In this document: positions 42,368 through 51,339 of the stretch, piece by piece
How the letters are laid out: every line of letters begins with the position of its first letter
Position numbering within the stretch: position 1 is the first letter of the stretch
From: Portibacter marinus
GTDB taxonomy: Bacteria; Bacteroidota; Bacteroidia; Chitinophagales; Saprospiraceae
NCBI RefSeq assembly: GCF_021533195.1
Contig: NZ_JAJNKB010000002.1
Coordinates: forward strand, 62,001 to 126,000
Direction: 5' to 3'
DNA: 64,000 nt
The notes under the pieces: generated by a model
What the model was told of the DNA's origin: nothing
Databases searched by the model: none
The model's input: only the letters and a program-made list of their open reading frames with translations
Translations under genes and position numbers: made by a program

Positions 42368-43714
42368 ATGAAACCATCTTCTTCTAGATCAAAAAATCTA
42401 GTTTACCAACTTAATGCACACCTTTCTAAACTTAAAAACAGTCTCGATAAAGGCCAATTTCAAACCTGGTCACATCAGAAAAAGCAATACTTAATACTTC
42501 GGATACTCAGACTCATAAGGAGGCTGAAAACAAGTGGAGTAAAAATAGCTGGAGCACTCGGTATAGCTGTAGCGAGTTGTTTAAGTATGCAAGCTCAAAC
42601 AATGTATGGTGATCCTTTCACGGGCCCATGCACCTCCAATCCTTTTGATGGACTTTCACTTTATGAATTTGATGAAACAAGTTCAATTTATCAGCGTCAG
42701 CCTTTATCAGGTGATTTAGACAATGACGGAGACCAGGATCTATTGGTTATTTCCCTTGAGGATGGCGAGGGTTCGAGTGGATATTTTCTTCAATACTTTG
42801 AAAATCAGAATGGAAGCTTTGTCGAATTAACGGGGGAAGATAATCCTTTAATGATTTTCAATGATGAATTCGCTAATTCAGGAGCGTCGCCTTTCTTCAA
42901 TTTCTCATTGGGAGATGCTACGCTTAACGGCAGACTGGATTTGGTTTTAGGTGAATTTAAAGGTGAAGTGATTTGTTATTCCAATACTCCTGATGGCTTT
43001 GTACCTCCGGAGGAGAGTCAAAAAGACTTTGGAACGCTGAATGGCGAAGACTTTGCGTCGGTAAAATTTGCAAACTTAGATGCAGATTGTGAAAAGGAAA
43101 TTGTCATCACCCGAACTTTAAGTTTTAATTCAGGAGAAGAAACAGACAACGGTATCACAGTATTTGATTTGGTGGATGGTTCCTATACTCCGAGTCCTGA
43201 CATGGCTGCAATGTTCGATAATATTGAGGTAGGGAATACCACCATTTACTCACCCTATTTCGCGGATTTATCAGGTGATGGAGTTGATGAAGCCATATTT
43301 GTGGCATTGAATGGAAGTGAATCAAAAGTTGAGATCAATTATTACGCTAAAGATGTAGACGGTAATTATGTTCTTCAGTTCGATGAAGAAGATCCTTTTA
43401 GCAATTTTGATTTTGGAGATAATGAGAGCGAAAATAGTCCCATTTTTGATTTTGGAGATCTGGATGGTGATGATAGTCTAAACATGTACGTGGGATTAAA
43501 ATCAGAAAATATAAATGATGCTGATTCCATCGATTGTATATCATCTCCAATTGCTTACGAACAGGATTGCTTAATCGATGTTGCTCCTGCTTTTACAGTG
43601 CCAACAATGGGTCAATGGGGACTAATTATACTTAATTTATTATTCGTAATATTTGGTATTTCTTTTTTCAAAGAGCGGTTAAATTCCTTCAAACAAAAGA
43701 TTCAAGAAGAATAG
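42368..43714 (+). CDS. FG-GAP/VCBS-repeat surface protein with IPTL-CTERM-like tail
   Basis: The 448-residue protein has an unusually long basic N-terminal extension (1-55) before the signal-peptide core (about 56-77, ending MQAQ). The middle (about 85-400) has Asp-rich FG-GAP-like repeats such as 'GDLDNDGDQDLLV', 'FADLSGDGVDEAIFV' and 'DFGDLDGDDSLNMYV', which bind calcium in propellers. The C-terminus (411-448) reads VPTMGQWGLIILNLLFV, a hydrophobic run, then Lys/Arg-rich residues, close to the IPTL-CTERM sorting signal. It should be exported and either processed by an exosortase-like enzyme or anchored. Confidence 0.8.
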   Translation: MKPSSSRSKNLVYQLNAHLSKLKNSLDKGQFQTWSHQKKQYLILRILRLIRRLKTSGVKIAGALGIAVASCLSMQAQTMYGDPFTGPCTSNPFDGLSLYEFDETSSIYQRQPLSGDLDNDGDQDLLVISLEDGEGSSGYFLQYFENQNGSFVELTGEDNPLMIFNDEFANSGASPFFNFSLGDATLNGRLDLVLGEFKGEVICYSNTPDGFVPPEESQKDFGTLNGEDFASVKFANLDADCEKEIVITRTLSFNSGEETDNGITVFDLVDGSYTPSPDMAAMFDNIEVGNTTIYSPYFADLSGDGVDEAIFVALNGSESKVEINYYAKDVDGNYVLQFDEEDPFSNFDFGDNESENSPIFDFGDLDGDDSLNMYVGLKSENINDADSIDCISSPIAYEQDCLIDVAPAFTVPTMGQWGLIILNLLFVIFGISFFKERLNSFKQKIQEE

Positions 43715-43723
43715 AGAAATTTG

Positions 43724-44704
43724 TTATCGTTTTTCAATCACCAGAGATCTTGATTGCAACTCGTATTCATTGGTAGATTTACGATCGAAATGTTTACGCA
43801 CCATATTTAACATTTTATGGTTATGTTTTTCTACCATAAATATCACTTGCACACCAAGTTTTCTTCGCTTACTGCCTTCTGCGATCAATGCCATCCCCAG
43901 ACCTTTTCCCATTTTTGGATTGATATACATAGAGGTGGCCTGAACAATATCCTCCTCTAATAAATGACAGATCAACCAGCCTGCAACTTCATTTCCTTTC
44001 ATTAGGATCAAACTTACATGTGGTAAAATTTTCTTAGGCATTTGAATGGGATTCAATGATTCAGGAACCATGCCTTGCCATTCCGGAAGAGCTAGCGTAT
44101 CCTTTAATTTTTTCAAGCTTTCTCTTCCCCACTCCTCAATATAGAACGGTTCAGGAAGCTTTGCATACTTAAACCATTGAGTATCAAATTGTGTCTTGAT
44201 GTCAGGTATGGTGAAATAGTAAATTAAAGTTTGAGGTGCTGTCCAACCTGTTTTATCCAGCAGTTTGTTCCAGTGCTCATTAGATTTCCAATAAGTTCTA
44301 AACTTAGTCTTTAATAAAGCAAGATTCAAAAGTTTCATCACTTCTTCAATCGCTCGAATTAAATCTTTTCCTAAATTATTATTTCTATGTTCCGGATGAA
44401 TGACAAAGCTAAGGAGATGAGCCACATCCTTACTTTCAAGACTTATAATTCCAGCGCCGTAGACCATTTCCTTTTCTCTATTCGTAGCACAGACGACCAA
44501 CAACTTGTCTGTTTTGATTTTACCCATGGCTTCCTGATCTTTAATAGATGGAAAGGACATGCCTTGAAACATTCTTATCACCTGCTTTTTATCCCCATAC
44601 CAAAAGTGATAAAAAACATCACCCTCCTCCTTGAGGAACTTAAAATTTCGATATATGATATCGAAAAACTTAGAAATTTGCTTATCCTGTAATTCCTTAG
44701 ACAT
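43724..44704 (-). CDS. Protein with two GNAT-like acetyltransferase domains
   Basis: The 326-residue protein seems to hold two GNAT domains. In the first (about 60-165) 'LLSFVIHPEHRNNNLGKDLI' is the acetyl-CoA loop. In the second (about 235-325) 'TSMYINPKMGKGLGMALIAE' plays that part. The first motif (HRNNNLG) departs from the RxxGxG/A pattern, so it may be degenerate. The ATG at 44702-44704 (MSKELQD) is chosen because a longer frame would run into the divergent methyltransferase gene at 44796. Substrate unknown. Confidence 0.75.
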   Translation of the reverse strand: MSKELQDKQISKFFDIIYRNFKFLKEEGDVFYHFWYGDKKQVIRMFQGMSFPSIKDQEAMGKIKTDKLLVVCATNREKEMVYGAGIISLESKDVAHLLSFVIHPEHRNNNLGKDLIRAIEEVMKLLNLALLKTKFRTYWKSNEHWNKLLDKTGWTAPQTLIYYFTIPDIKTQFDTQWFKYAKLPEPFYIEEWGRESLKKLKDTLALPEWQGMVPESLNPIQMPKKILPHVSLILMKGNEVAGWLICHLLEEDIVQATSMYINPKMGKGLGMALIAEGSKRRKLGVQVIFMVEKHNHKMLNMVRKHFDRKSTNEYELQSRSLVIEKR

Positions 44705-44795
44705 ATTACAATTTACTTTAATTTGAAGTACGCTAAAATAGCCTTTACTTTGCTGTTCCAAAAAGACATGATCATAATAATATAAATAAATCGAA

Positions 44796-45968
44796 ATGTA
44801 TCCCATTGTCAAGATAAAGAATGATCGCATTGCTTCTGTAAAGCGCAAGCATCCCTGGATATTCTCCAGAGGGGTTATCGATGCCAATCATTGCAAAGAA
44901 GGTGATATCGTAGAAATTCAATCAACAAAGGAAGAATTTTTGGCCATTGGATACTATCAGGAGGGTAGTATCATGCTGCGTATCTTAAGTTTTACTAAAG
45001 TAAAGATTGATCGGGATTTCTGGATCGGACTTATCCAAAAAGCCATTGAGCTAAGAAAAAAAATAAATCTACCTTCTGACCAAACTACCGCTTATCGATT
45101 GTTCCATGGGGAGGGTGATGGTGCGTCAGGACTGATTATCGATATCTATCATAAAGCAGCTGTTATTCAATGCCACACCATTGGTATGCATATGCAAATC
45201 CATCATGTCAAAGATGCTATAAACCAATTGCTTCCACAGATTAGTACCATATATGATAAAAGTAAAAGTGTGCTGCCGGATCATTACGCGGTGAATATGA
45301 AAGATGAATTTTTGGTGGGTGAACAGAATGAGTTTATGATTATTGAAAATGGAAATCAATTTAAAGTAGAATTGCAGGATAGCCAGAAGACTGGATTCTT
45401 TTTGGATCAGCGTGACAATCGACAACTTTTAGGACAATTTGCGCAAGGCAAATCCATCCTTAATCTTTATTGCTATACTGGCGGATTTTCAATCTACGCT
45501 TTGAATAACGCAGCAAAAAGTGTCACTTCTATCGATGCTTCTAAAAAGGCCATTGATATGCTTATCGAAAATGTGGCAATGACAGGTAAATCGAGTGCTC
45601 ATCAGGCGCTTACGGAGGATGTCAATAAATACTTAAAGGAAATTGATGCTGATCAATATGAAATCATTGTAGTAGATCCTCCTGCATTTGCTAAAAACCA
45701 ACGTAAAAAACACAATGCAGTTCAGGCGTATAAACGGATTAATAAATCAGCGATTGAAAAAGTCAAAAGTGGCGGTTTGATATTTACTTTCAGCTGCTCT
45801 CAAGTGATCGATGTTCAACTCTTTCAAGATACTATCACCGCAGCCGCAATAGAAGCTGGAAGGGCTTGTCAGATTCTCTACAGAATGTCACAGGGAGCCG
45901 ATCATCCGGTCAATATATTTCATCCGGAGGGTAAATATTTAAAAGGACTGGTCCTCAAAATCGACTAA
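44796..45968 (+). CDS. RlmI-like class I rRNA methyltransferase with PUA domain
   Basis: Residues 1-75 form a PUA domain ('KHPWIFSRGVI'), followed by a small RNA-binding insertion and a Rossmann methyltransferase domain. Motif I is LNLYCYTGGFS (222-232), DPPAFAK is at 294-300 and FSCSQ later. This layout is that of RlmI, which makes m5C1962 in 23S rRNA. Length (390 aa) is normal. It is divergent from the GNAT gene with a 91-bp gap. Confidence 0.9.
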   Translation: MYPIVKIKNDRIASVKRKHPWIFSRGVIDANHCKEGDIVEIQSTKEEFLAIGYYQEGSIMLRILSFTKVKIDRDFWIGLIQKAIELRKKINLPSDQTTAYRLFHGEGDGASGLIIDIYHKAAVIQCHTIGMHMQIHHVKDAINQLLPQISTIYDKSKSVLPDHYAVNMKDEFLVGEQNEFMIIENGNQFKVELQDSQKTGFFLDQRDNRQLLGQFAQGKSILNLYCYTGGFSIYALNNAAKSVTSIDASKKAIDMLIENVAMTGKSSAHQALTEDVNKYLKEIDADQYEIIVVDPPAFAKNQRKKHNAVQAYKRINKSAIEKVKSGGLIFTFSCSQVIDVQLFQDTITAAAIEAGRACQILYRMSQGADHPVNIFHPEGKYLKGLVLKID

Positions 45969-46066
45969 ATCAGATGCTTGATCAAATATCCTAGTAAGTA
46001 GATGAGGGGTATAATAGTGATACAAATTGCATCTTTAACGATATGGTTTTTATTGGATATGATCAT
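45965..46066 (-). CDS. Possible 33-residue membrane miniprotein
   Basis: The frame runs ATG (46064-46066) to TAG (45965-45967). It encodes a polar start (MIISNKNHIVKD) and one hydrophobic helix (AICITIIPLIYLLGYLI) ending KHLI. Its stop overlaps the end of the convergent methyltransferase gene by four bases. The rest of the 277-bp gap up to purH is AT-rich. A single membrane helix with flanking charges could be a real small protein or chance in AT-rich DNA. Confidence 0.28.
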   Translation of the reverse strand: MIISNKNHIVKDAICITIIPLIYLLGYLIKHLI

Positions 46067-46203
46067 AATGGTTGCTATTTAAGGATATCGTAAATTATGA
46101 CATTCTGATCAATATGTCAATACATGATCATATTTTCATGTGTTTTTTTTTGAAACGCCCTAAATGAAACTTTACTATCCCGATCCTTTCGAGGTAATTT
46201 TCT

Positions 46204-46211
46204 TACATTTG
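46204..46211 (+). promoter_or_regulatory. Bacteroidota-type -7 box TACATTTG before purH
   Basis: TACATTTG fits TAnnTTTG and lies 34 bp before the purH start at 46246. I saw no PurR-type site or purine riboswitch in the short leader. Confidence 0.5.
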
Positions 46212-46245
46212 CGCATCTTTTTAAAAATTAAACCAGGCTGAAACT

Positions 46246-47766
46246 TTGAAGAAGATCAAATCTGCTTTGATATCCGTTTTTCATAAAGATGGATTAGAAC
46301 CTATTATAGCGGCGTTCAAGGAAAATAATGTTACCATATATTCGACAGGAGGCACGCAGGCCTTCATTGAAGCCTTAGGCGCAAGCGTAGAGCGAGTGGA
46401 AGACTTAACCACCTATCCATCCATCTTAGATGGCAGAGTAAAGACGCTTCATCCCAAAGTGTTTGGCGGAATTTTAGCTCGCCGTGAAGAAGATCATTTA
46501 GGTCAATTGGACCAGTACGACATTCCTGAGATAGACTGTGTCATTGTGGATCTTTATCCTTTCGAAGAAACAGTCAAATCCACAAATGAAGAAACCAAAA
46601 TCATAGAAAAGATTGATATTGGCGGTATTTCTCTAATCAGAGCAGCAGCAAAGAATTATAAAGATGTAGTCGTTGTGCCATCCATGGATGACTATGCATA
46701 TTTTTTGGATTGCCTGAATGAAAACGAGTGCTCTACTACCAGGGATGAAAGAAAGGAACTTGCGAGACGTGCATTTAGAGTGAGTTCTAACTACGATACG
46801 GCAATCTTTAATTACTTTGACGAAGATTCCGAAGAAGAAAACTTTAAGGTTAGTATTCACCATTCCGAAACTTTACGATATGGTGAGAACCCCCATCAGA
46901 AAGGCATTTACTTTGGTGAGCTTAACGAAATGTTTGAAAAAAGTGGTGAGAAAGCGCTGTCTTTTAACAATTTAGTTGATGTAGATGCCGCTGTCAATCT
47001 AATGTCAGAATTTAAAGATGACCGACCGACTTTTGCGGTTTTAAAGCATACAAATCCATGCGGAGTTGCAACAAGAGATACTGTTTTAGAAGCCTGGAAA
47101 GCTGCGCTAGCAGGAGATCCGGTTTCAGCATTTGGTGGCATTTTGATCAGCAATTCAGAAATTGACCTGGCCACAGCAGAAGAAATTAATAAAATATTTT
47201 ACGAAGTTTTAATTGCTCCGGGATTCAGTGATGATGCATACGCATTGTTAAGTAAGAAGAAGAAAAGAATTTTGCTCACAATCAACAATTGGTATACCCA
47301 CCGTAAGTCGTTCAAATCTTTATTAAATGGTGTGATCATGCAAGATACGGATCTGAAGAAAGCGGAGGACTTAACTTTTGAAACAAAGACAGAGAAGGCT
47401 CCGAGCGAGGAACAAATGGAAGACTTGATATTTGCTAATAAATGTGTGAAACATCTGAAATCCAATACCATCGTGCTGGCAAAAGGCGGTCAACTTCTCG
47501 GTATGGGTTGTGGACAGACTTCTCGTGTCGATGCATGCAGGCAGGCCATTCATAAAGCTGAAAATTTTGGATTTGATTTGAAGGGTTCCGTAATGGCTTC
47601 AGATGCCTTTTTCCCTTTTCCTGATTGTGTAGAGATTGCAGGTGAAGCGGGAATCGCAGCAGTTGTTCAGCCGGGTGGGTCTATAAAAGACCAATTAAGC
47701 ATAGACGAATGCAATCGGAGGGGAATGGCAATGGTATTTACTGGTGTCAGACATTTCAAACATTAG
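46246..47766 (+). CDS. purH: Bifunctional AICAR transformylase/IMP cyclohydrolase
   Basis: PurH performs the last two steps of IMP synthesis. The N-terminal cyclohydrolase domain ('KKIKSALISVFHKDGLEPII', 'YSTGGT') is followed by the AICAR transformylase domain, with 'LRYGENPHQKG', 'KHTNPCG' and 'VMASDAFFPFPDCVE'. At 506 aa it is complete. The start codon is TTG at 46246: the codons after it match the family start exactly and there is no upstream ATG in frame. Downstream coaX follows after two bases. IMP made here is the substrate of the guaB product encoded 5 kb away. Confidence 0.95.
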   Translation: MKKIKSALISVFHKDGLEPIIAAFKENNVTIYSTGGTQAFIEALGASVERVEDLTTYPSILDGRVKTLHPKVFGGILARREEDHLGQLDQYDIPEIDCVIVDLYPFEETVKSTNEETKIIEKIDIGGISLIRAAAKNYKDVVVVPSMDDYAYFLDCLNENECSTTRDERKELARRAFRVSSNYDTAIFNYFDEDSEEENFKVSIHHSETLRYGENPHQKGIYFGELNEMFEKSGEKALSFNNLVDVDAAVNLMSEFKDDRPTFAVLKHTNPCGVATRDTVLEAWKAALAGDPVSAFGGILISNSEIDLATAEEINKIFYEVLIAPGFSDDAYALLSKKKKRILLTINNWYTHRKSFKSLLNGVIMQDTDLKKAEDLTFETKTEKAPSEEQMEDLIFANKCVKHLKSNTIVLAKGGQLLGMGCGQTSRVDACRQAIHKAENFGFDLKGSVMASDAFFPFPDCVEIAGEAGIAAVVQPGGSIKDQLSIDECNRRGMAMVFTGVRHFKH

Positions 47767-47768
47767 AA

Positions 47769-48488
47769 ATGAATCTCTGTATTGATATCGGGAATTCATA
47801 TATTAAAATAGCCATCATCGAAGAAAATGAGATTCTGCATAAAGATGTTAGAAGTTCATTCAGTGTTTCCGACTTAGACCGCATAAGAAAAGACTATAAT
47901 TTTCAACGGGTAGGAATCAGTGCCAGTGGACGCATTCCTAAGGATCTGATGCACCATTTACAAAAGAATGATCATCTATTCTTATTGAATGCAGATGCCA
48001 GACTGCCCATTGAAATAAAATATAATACGCCTAAGACGTTAGGCAGGGATAGAATTGCAGGTGTTGTAGGAGCAAATGCGCTTTATCCTGAAACTGATAG
48101 TTGTGTTATTGATATCGGAACTTGCATTACCTATGATGTGATATTAAAGAGCAAAACATACATAGGTGGAAATATTGCTCCAGGTGTCGAATTGCGATTG
48201 AAATCAATGCATGATTATACCGCAGCCTTACCTTTAGTAAAACGGGGAGGTTTGGAAAATCTTTTAGGACTTACGACTGAGGAAGCACTGCAGAATGGCG
48301 CTACCTTAGGTACACTTTTGGAAATTGAATCGTTTATAAGAAGGATTCGAGAAAAGCACGACGAAATTAACGTGATTTTAACAGGCGGCGACGCTGATTT
48401 CTTTGCTAAAAAGATTAATTCTGAGATATTTGTAAATCCAAACTTAGTCCTCATTGGACTGAATGTAATAATGAATTTTAATGATTAG
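47769..48488 (+). CDS. coaX: Type III pantothenate kinase
   Basis: CoaX phosphorylates pantothenate in the first step of coenzyme A synthesis. The 239-residue protein has the ASKHA motifs: DIGNSYIK near the N-terminus, 'LGRDRIAGVVGA' (pantothenate/ATP region) and DIGTCITYDV. The ATG at 47769 lies two bases after the purH stop. Its end overlaps the start of the outer-membrane protein gene by 8 bases. Confidence 0.93.
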   Translation: MNLCIDIGNSYIKIAIIEENEILHKDVRSSFSVSDLDRIRKDYNFQRVGISASGRIPKDLMHHLQKNDHLFLLNADARLPIEIKYNTPKTLGRDRIAGVVGANALYPETDSCVIDIGTCITYDVILKSKTYIGGNIAPGVELRLKSMHDYTAALPLVKRGGLENLLGLTTEEALQNGATLGTLLEIESFIRRIREKHDEINVILTGGDADFFAKKINSEIFVNPNLVLIGLNVIMNFND

Positions 48489-49827
48489 AAATTTAGTATA
48501 TCCATCACTCTTTTTGTGTATGTTTTCTTTTCTGGGAATGCATGCCCAACAGGTTGATGACAGCCCTTTTTCAGCATTTGGATTAGGAAACATCCATTCG
48601 GATAACCTTGTGTTTTATCAGGGTTTTGCTGGTCAGGGAGCTTCTTACACGGACCCATATCACATTAATATTCAGAATCCAGCCAGTTATGCTTTTTTGA
48701 ATAGAACTGCATTCGAAGTCGGAGTTAGTGCGAGATATTTTGAAATTAGCGACGGCGAAAACCGTGCAGATAAATGGAAGGGAAATCTGGATTATTTAGC
48801 ACTTGGTTTTCCACTGAGAAATCCAATCAATGCTTCTCTGGACCCGATTAAGCGAGATGTGAAATTAGGTATGGCTTTATTTCTCAAACCACATACAACA
48901 GTAGGATACAATATCAGTTCCACCTATGAAGATGATAATTTGGGATTATACCAAAAGGACTTTGAAGGGAATGGAGGACTTTATAAATTGATGTGGGGTA
49001 ATGCGCTACAATATAAGGCTGTCAGTTTTGGTGCTAATGTTGGTTACCTTTTTGGAAACATTAATTATAATGAGAGCATAGATTTCTTAGATGCTAATAC
49101 TGCCCTTGAAAACATGTATACCATCGATTACAATGTCAATGGCTTCATTTGGGATGCCGGAATTCTTTACAATTGGTTTATCAATAAAAAAGAATTTGAA
49201 TCGGATAAGTCTGTTAAGACAAAGATGCTTAATCTGGGACTATATGGAAATTCTGCACATAATTTTTATACCCTCAATGAAGTCACCAGAAGGACAGCAG
49301 CTCCTGAAGGACTGAATGTTTATCAGGACTGGGGTGCAGATACGCTACAGTATGCCAGTGGTTTGCGAGGAGAGGGAAGACTTCCGGCAGAGTTCGGTAT
49401 AGGTGCCACATACTATCATGATTCAAAGTACAGCATAGGCTTTAATTTTGACTATGGTGCATGGAGCACGTATAAAAATTCTGTAAGAGAGGAAACTTTA
49501 TCGGATTCATGGAAGTTAAGTATAGGAGGGACCTACCGTCCCGATGTGAAATCGTTTAACAATTACTTCAAGCGCGTGATTTACAAAGCTGGAGTATTTT
49601 ATCAAAGAGACCCTCAGATCATTGAAAATGTCCAGGTAACCGACGCTGGATTAAACATGGGGGCGAGTTTTCCATTTTATTATCAGCGAAAAATTTCTCA
49701 TATTAATGCCGCATTTAGATTTGGCGTCAGGGGAACCGGGACACCTTTGATTGAAAGATACGCGAGAATTTCGGTGGGTTTCACTTTCAATGATGATGAA
49801 TGGTTCATAAAAAGGAAATACAATTAA
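48481..49827 (+). CDS. Outer-membrane beta-barrel protein, function unknown
   Basis: A signal peptide (about 1-22, MHAQ) and a 425-residue part rich in aromatic, alternating strands ('FGLGNIHSDNLVFYQGFAGQ', 'FSFGANVGYLF'-like blocks, and a C-terminal 'YARISVGFTFND') indicate an outer-membrane barrel somewhat like the FadL/PorV type. It overlaps coaX by 8 bases and is followed by a TPR protein gene. This coaX-OMP-TPR order appears in other Bacteroidota as far as I recall, so a conserved envelope role is likely, but I cannot name it. Confidence 0.8.
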   Translation: MIRNLVYPSLFLCMFSFLGMHAQQVDDSPFSAFGLGNIHSDNLVFYQGFAGQGASYTDPYHINIQNPASYAFLNRTAFEVGVSARYFEISDGENRADKWKGNLDYLALGFPLRNPINASLDPIKRDVKLGMALFLKPHTTVGYNISSTYEDDNLGLYQKDFEGNGGLYKLMWGNALQYKAVSFGANVGYLFGNINYNESIDFLDANTALENMYTIDYNVNGFIWDAGILYNWFINKKEFESDKSVKTKMLNLGLYGNSAHNFYTLNEVTRRTAAPEGLNVYQDWGADTLQYASGLRGEGRLPAEFGIGATYYHDSKYSIGFNFDYGAWSTYKNSVREETLSDSWKLSIGGTYRPDVKSFNNYFKRVIYKAGVFYQRDPQIIENVQVTDAGLNMGASFPFYYQRKISHINAAFRFGVRGTGTPLIERYARISVGFTFNDDEWFIKRKYN

Positions 49828-49861
49828 GACAGATATTTTGCGAAACTTAAACAATGAGATA

Positions 49862-51277
49862 ATGTTTAGAAATGCTAGTTTAACACTAATAATGATAGTA
49901 CTCGCTTTTGCTGGAATTTATGCACAATGTGAGACATGGATCGGTATGCCACAAAAAGATGCAGCTGAAAACGCTCACTCTATATATAGAGCAGCGATGA
50001 AAACGGACGATTTCAAGATTGCTTTTGACAATTGGAAAATTGCGTATGAAATTGCACCAGCAGCAGATGGTAATAGAGATTTTCATTATACAGATGGTAT
50101 TAAATTGTACAAACAGTTGTACACAGATGAAACGGATGAAGCTCAGAAGAAAGAATATGCAAACAAAATTCTGGAACTGTACGATCAAGCAATTGAATGT
50201 TATAGAAATGAAGCGATCAAATTAAGCTGTGCCGGACAGGAAGATTGCTATCCTAATCAAATTGCCTATTTATTGGGTAGGAAAGGATACGACATGTATT
50301 ACGAATTGAGACAACCCTATGTTGCTAACATGGCTGTTCTGGAAGAGGCCATTGAAGTGGGTGGAAATAATGTAGAGTATACCGTCATTACTCCGCTTGG
50401 TTACATTGCAGTGGATCAATACATCGCTGAAAAAATTGATGCTGAGAAAGCAAGACAAATTCACAAGTTGTTAAATGACATTGCTGAATATAATGTAGTT
50501 AATAGCGAAACCTATGGTCCTTATTATCAGCAAGCCATCGATGCGGTGAATGCAAAGTATGCACAGATTGAGAGAAGTATTTTTGACTGTAACTACTTTC
50601 TTGAAAAATTAACACCTGAGTACGAAGACAATAAGAATGACATTGAGATGGTGAAGGACATTTACAATCAACTTAAAAGAAGAGGTTGTGAAGATGACTT
50701 ACCCATCATGCAGGAAATGAAGGTGAAATACGAAGAGTGGGCAGCAAAAGTCAATGCGGAAAAGCAAGCAGAATTTGAGGCGAATAATCCTGGAATCATG
50801 GCTAGAAAGCTTTATGAGGAAGAAAAATTTCAGGAAGCACTGGACAAGTACGATGAAGCCATCGCTACTGAGGAAGATGTAGAGAAAAAAGCAGGATACC
50901 ATTTTTCTAAAGCTTCTATTCTTTTCAGAAAAATGAAAAAATACGGTGAAGCTAGAGCTGAAGCCAGAACTGCTGCTCAACTTCGATCAGACTGGGGTCG
51001 CCCTTATATGTTGATTGGTGATATGTACGGAAGTACTGCAAGATCATGTGGAGACTCATGGGATCAAAGATTGGCCATCATTGCTGCAATTGAAAAGTAT
51101 GCATATGCAAGATCCATAGATCCTGAAGTTGCTGAAGATGCTTCTTCTAGAATTAGTAAGTATAATTCTTCTCTCCCATCACAGGAGGATGGATTTATGA
51201 GAAAGGTAAAAGCCGGTGATAAGGTATCTGTGAGTGGATGTTGGATCGGTGAAAGTGTAACAGTTAGATTTAGATAA
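49862..51277 (+). CDS. Exported TPR-repeat protein
   Basis: A signal peptide (about 1-21, ending IYAQ) leads into a helical protein of 471 residues. TPR-like repeats are clearest near 300-400 ('ARKLYEEEKFQEALDKYDEA', 'AGYHFSKASILFRKMKKYGE', 'GRPYMLIGDMYGSTAR'). A lysine/glutamate-rich coiled segment precedes them. The ATG at 49862 begins the leader; an in-frame TTG upstream does not. It follows the outer-membrane protein gene by 34 bp and probably works with it as a periplasmic scaffold. Confidence 0.85.
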   Translation: MFRNASLTLIMIVLAFAGIYAQCETWIGMPQKDAAENAHSIYRAAMKTDDFKIAFDNWKIAYEIAPAADGNRDFHYTDGIKLYKQLYTDETDEAQKKEYANKILELYDQAIECYRNEAIKLSCAGQEDCYPNQIAYLLGRKGYDMYYELRQPYVANMAVLEEAIEVGGNNVEYTVITPLGYIAVDQYIAEKIDAEKARQIHKLLNDIAEYNVVNSETYGPYYQQAIDAVNAKYAQIERSIFDCNYFLEKLTPEYEDNKNDIEMVKDIYNQLKRRGCEDDLPIMQEMKVKYEEWAAKVNAEKQAEFEANNPGIMARKLYEEEKFQEALDKYDEAIATEEDVEKKAGYHFSKASILFRKMKKYGEARAEARTAAQLRSDWGRPYMLIGDMYGSTARSCGDSWDQRLAIIAAIEKYAYARSIDPEVAEDASSRISKYNSSLPSQEDGFMRKVKAGDKVSVSGCWIGESVTVRFR

Positions 51278-51302
51278 ATACACGGGAGCTATAAAAAATA
51301 AT

Positions 51303-51339
51303 AGCGGAGCTTCTGACTTGTAGAGGCTTCGCTTTTTTA
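51303..51339. terminator. Hairpin terminator with T-run
   Basis: AGCGGAGC (51303-51310) pairs with GCTTCGCT (51326-51333) with one mismatch, followed by TTTTTT. It lies between the convergent TPR gene and aat, overlapping the aat stop region, so it may serve both. Confidence 0.7.
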
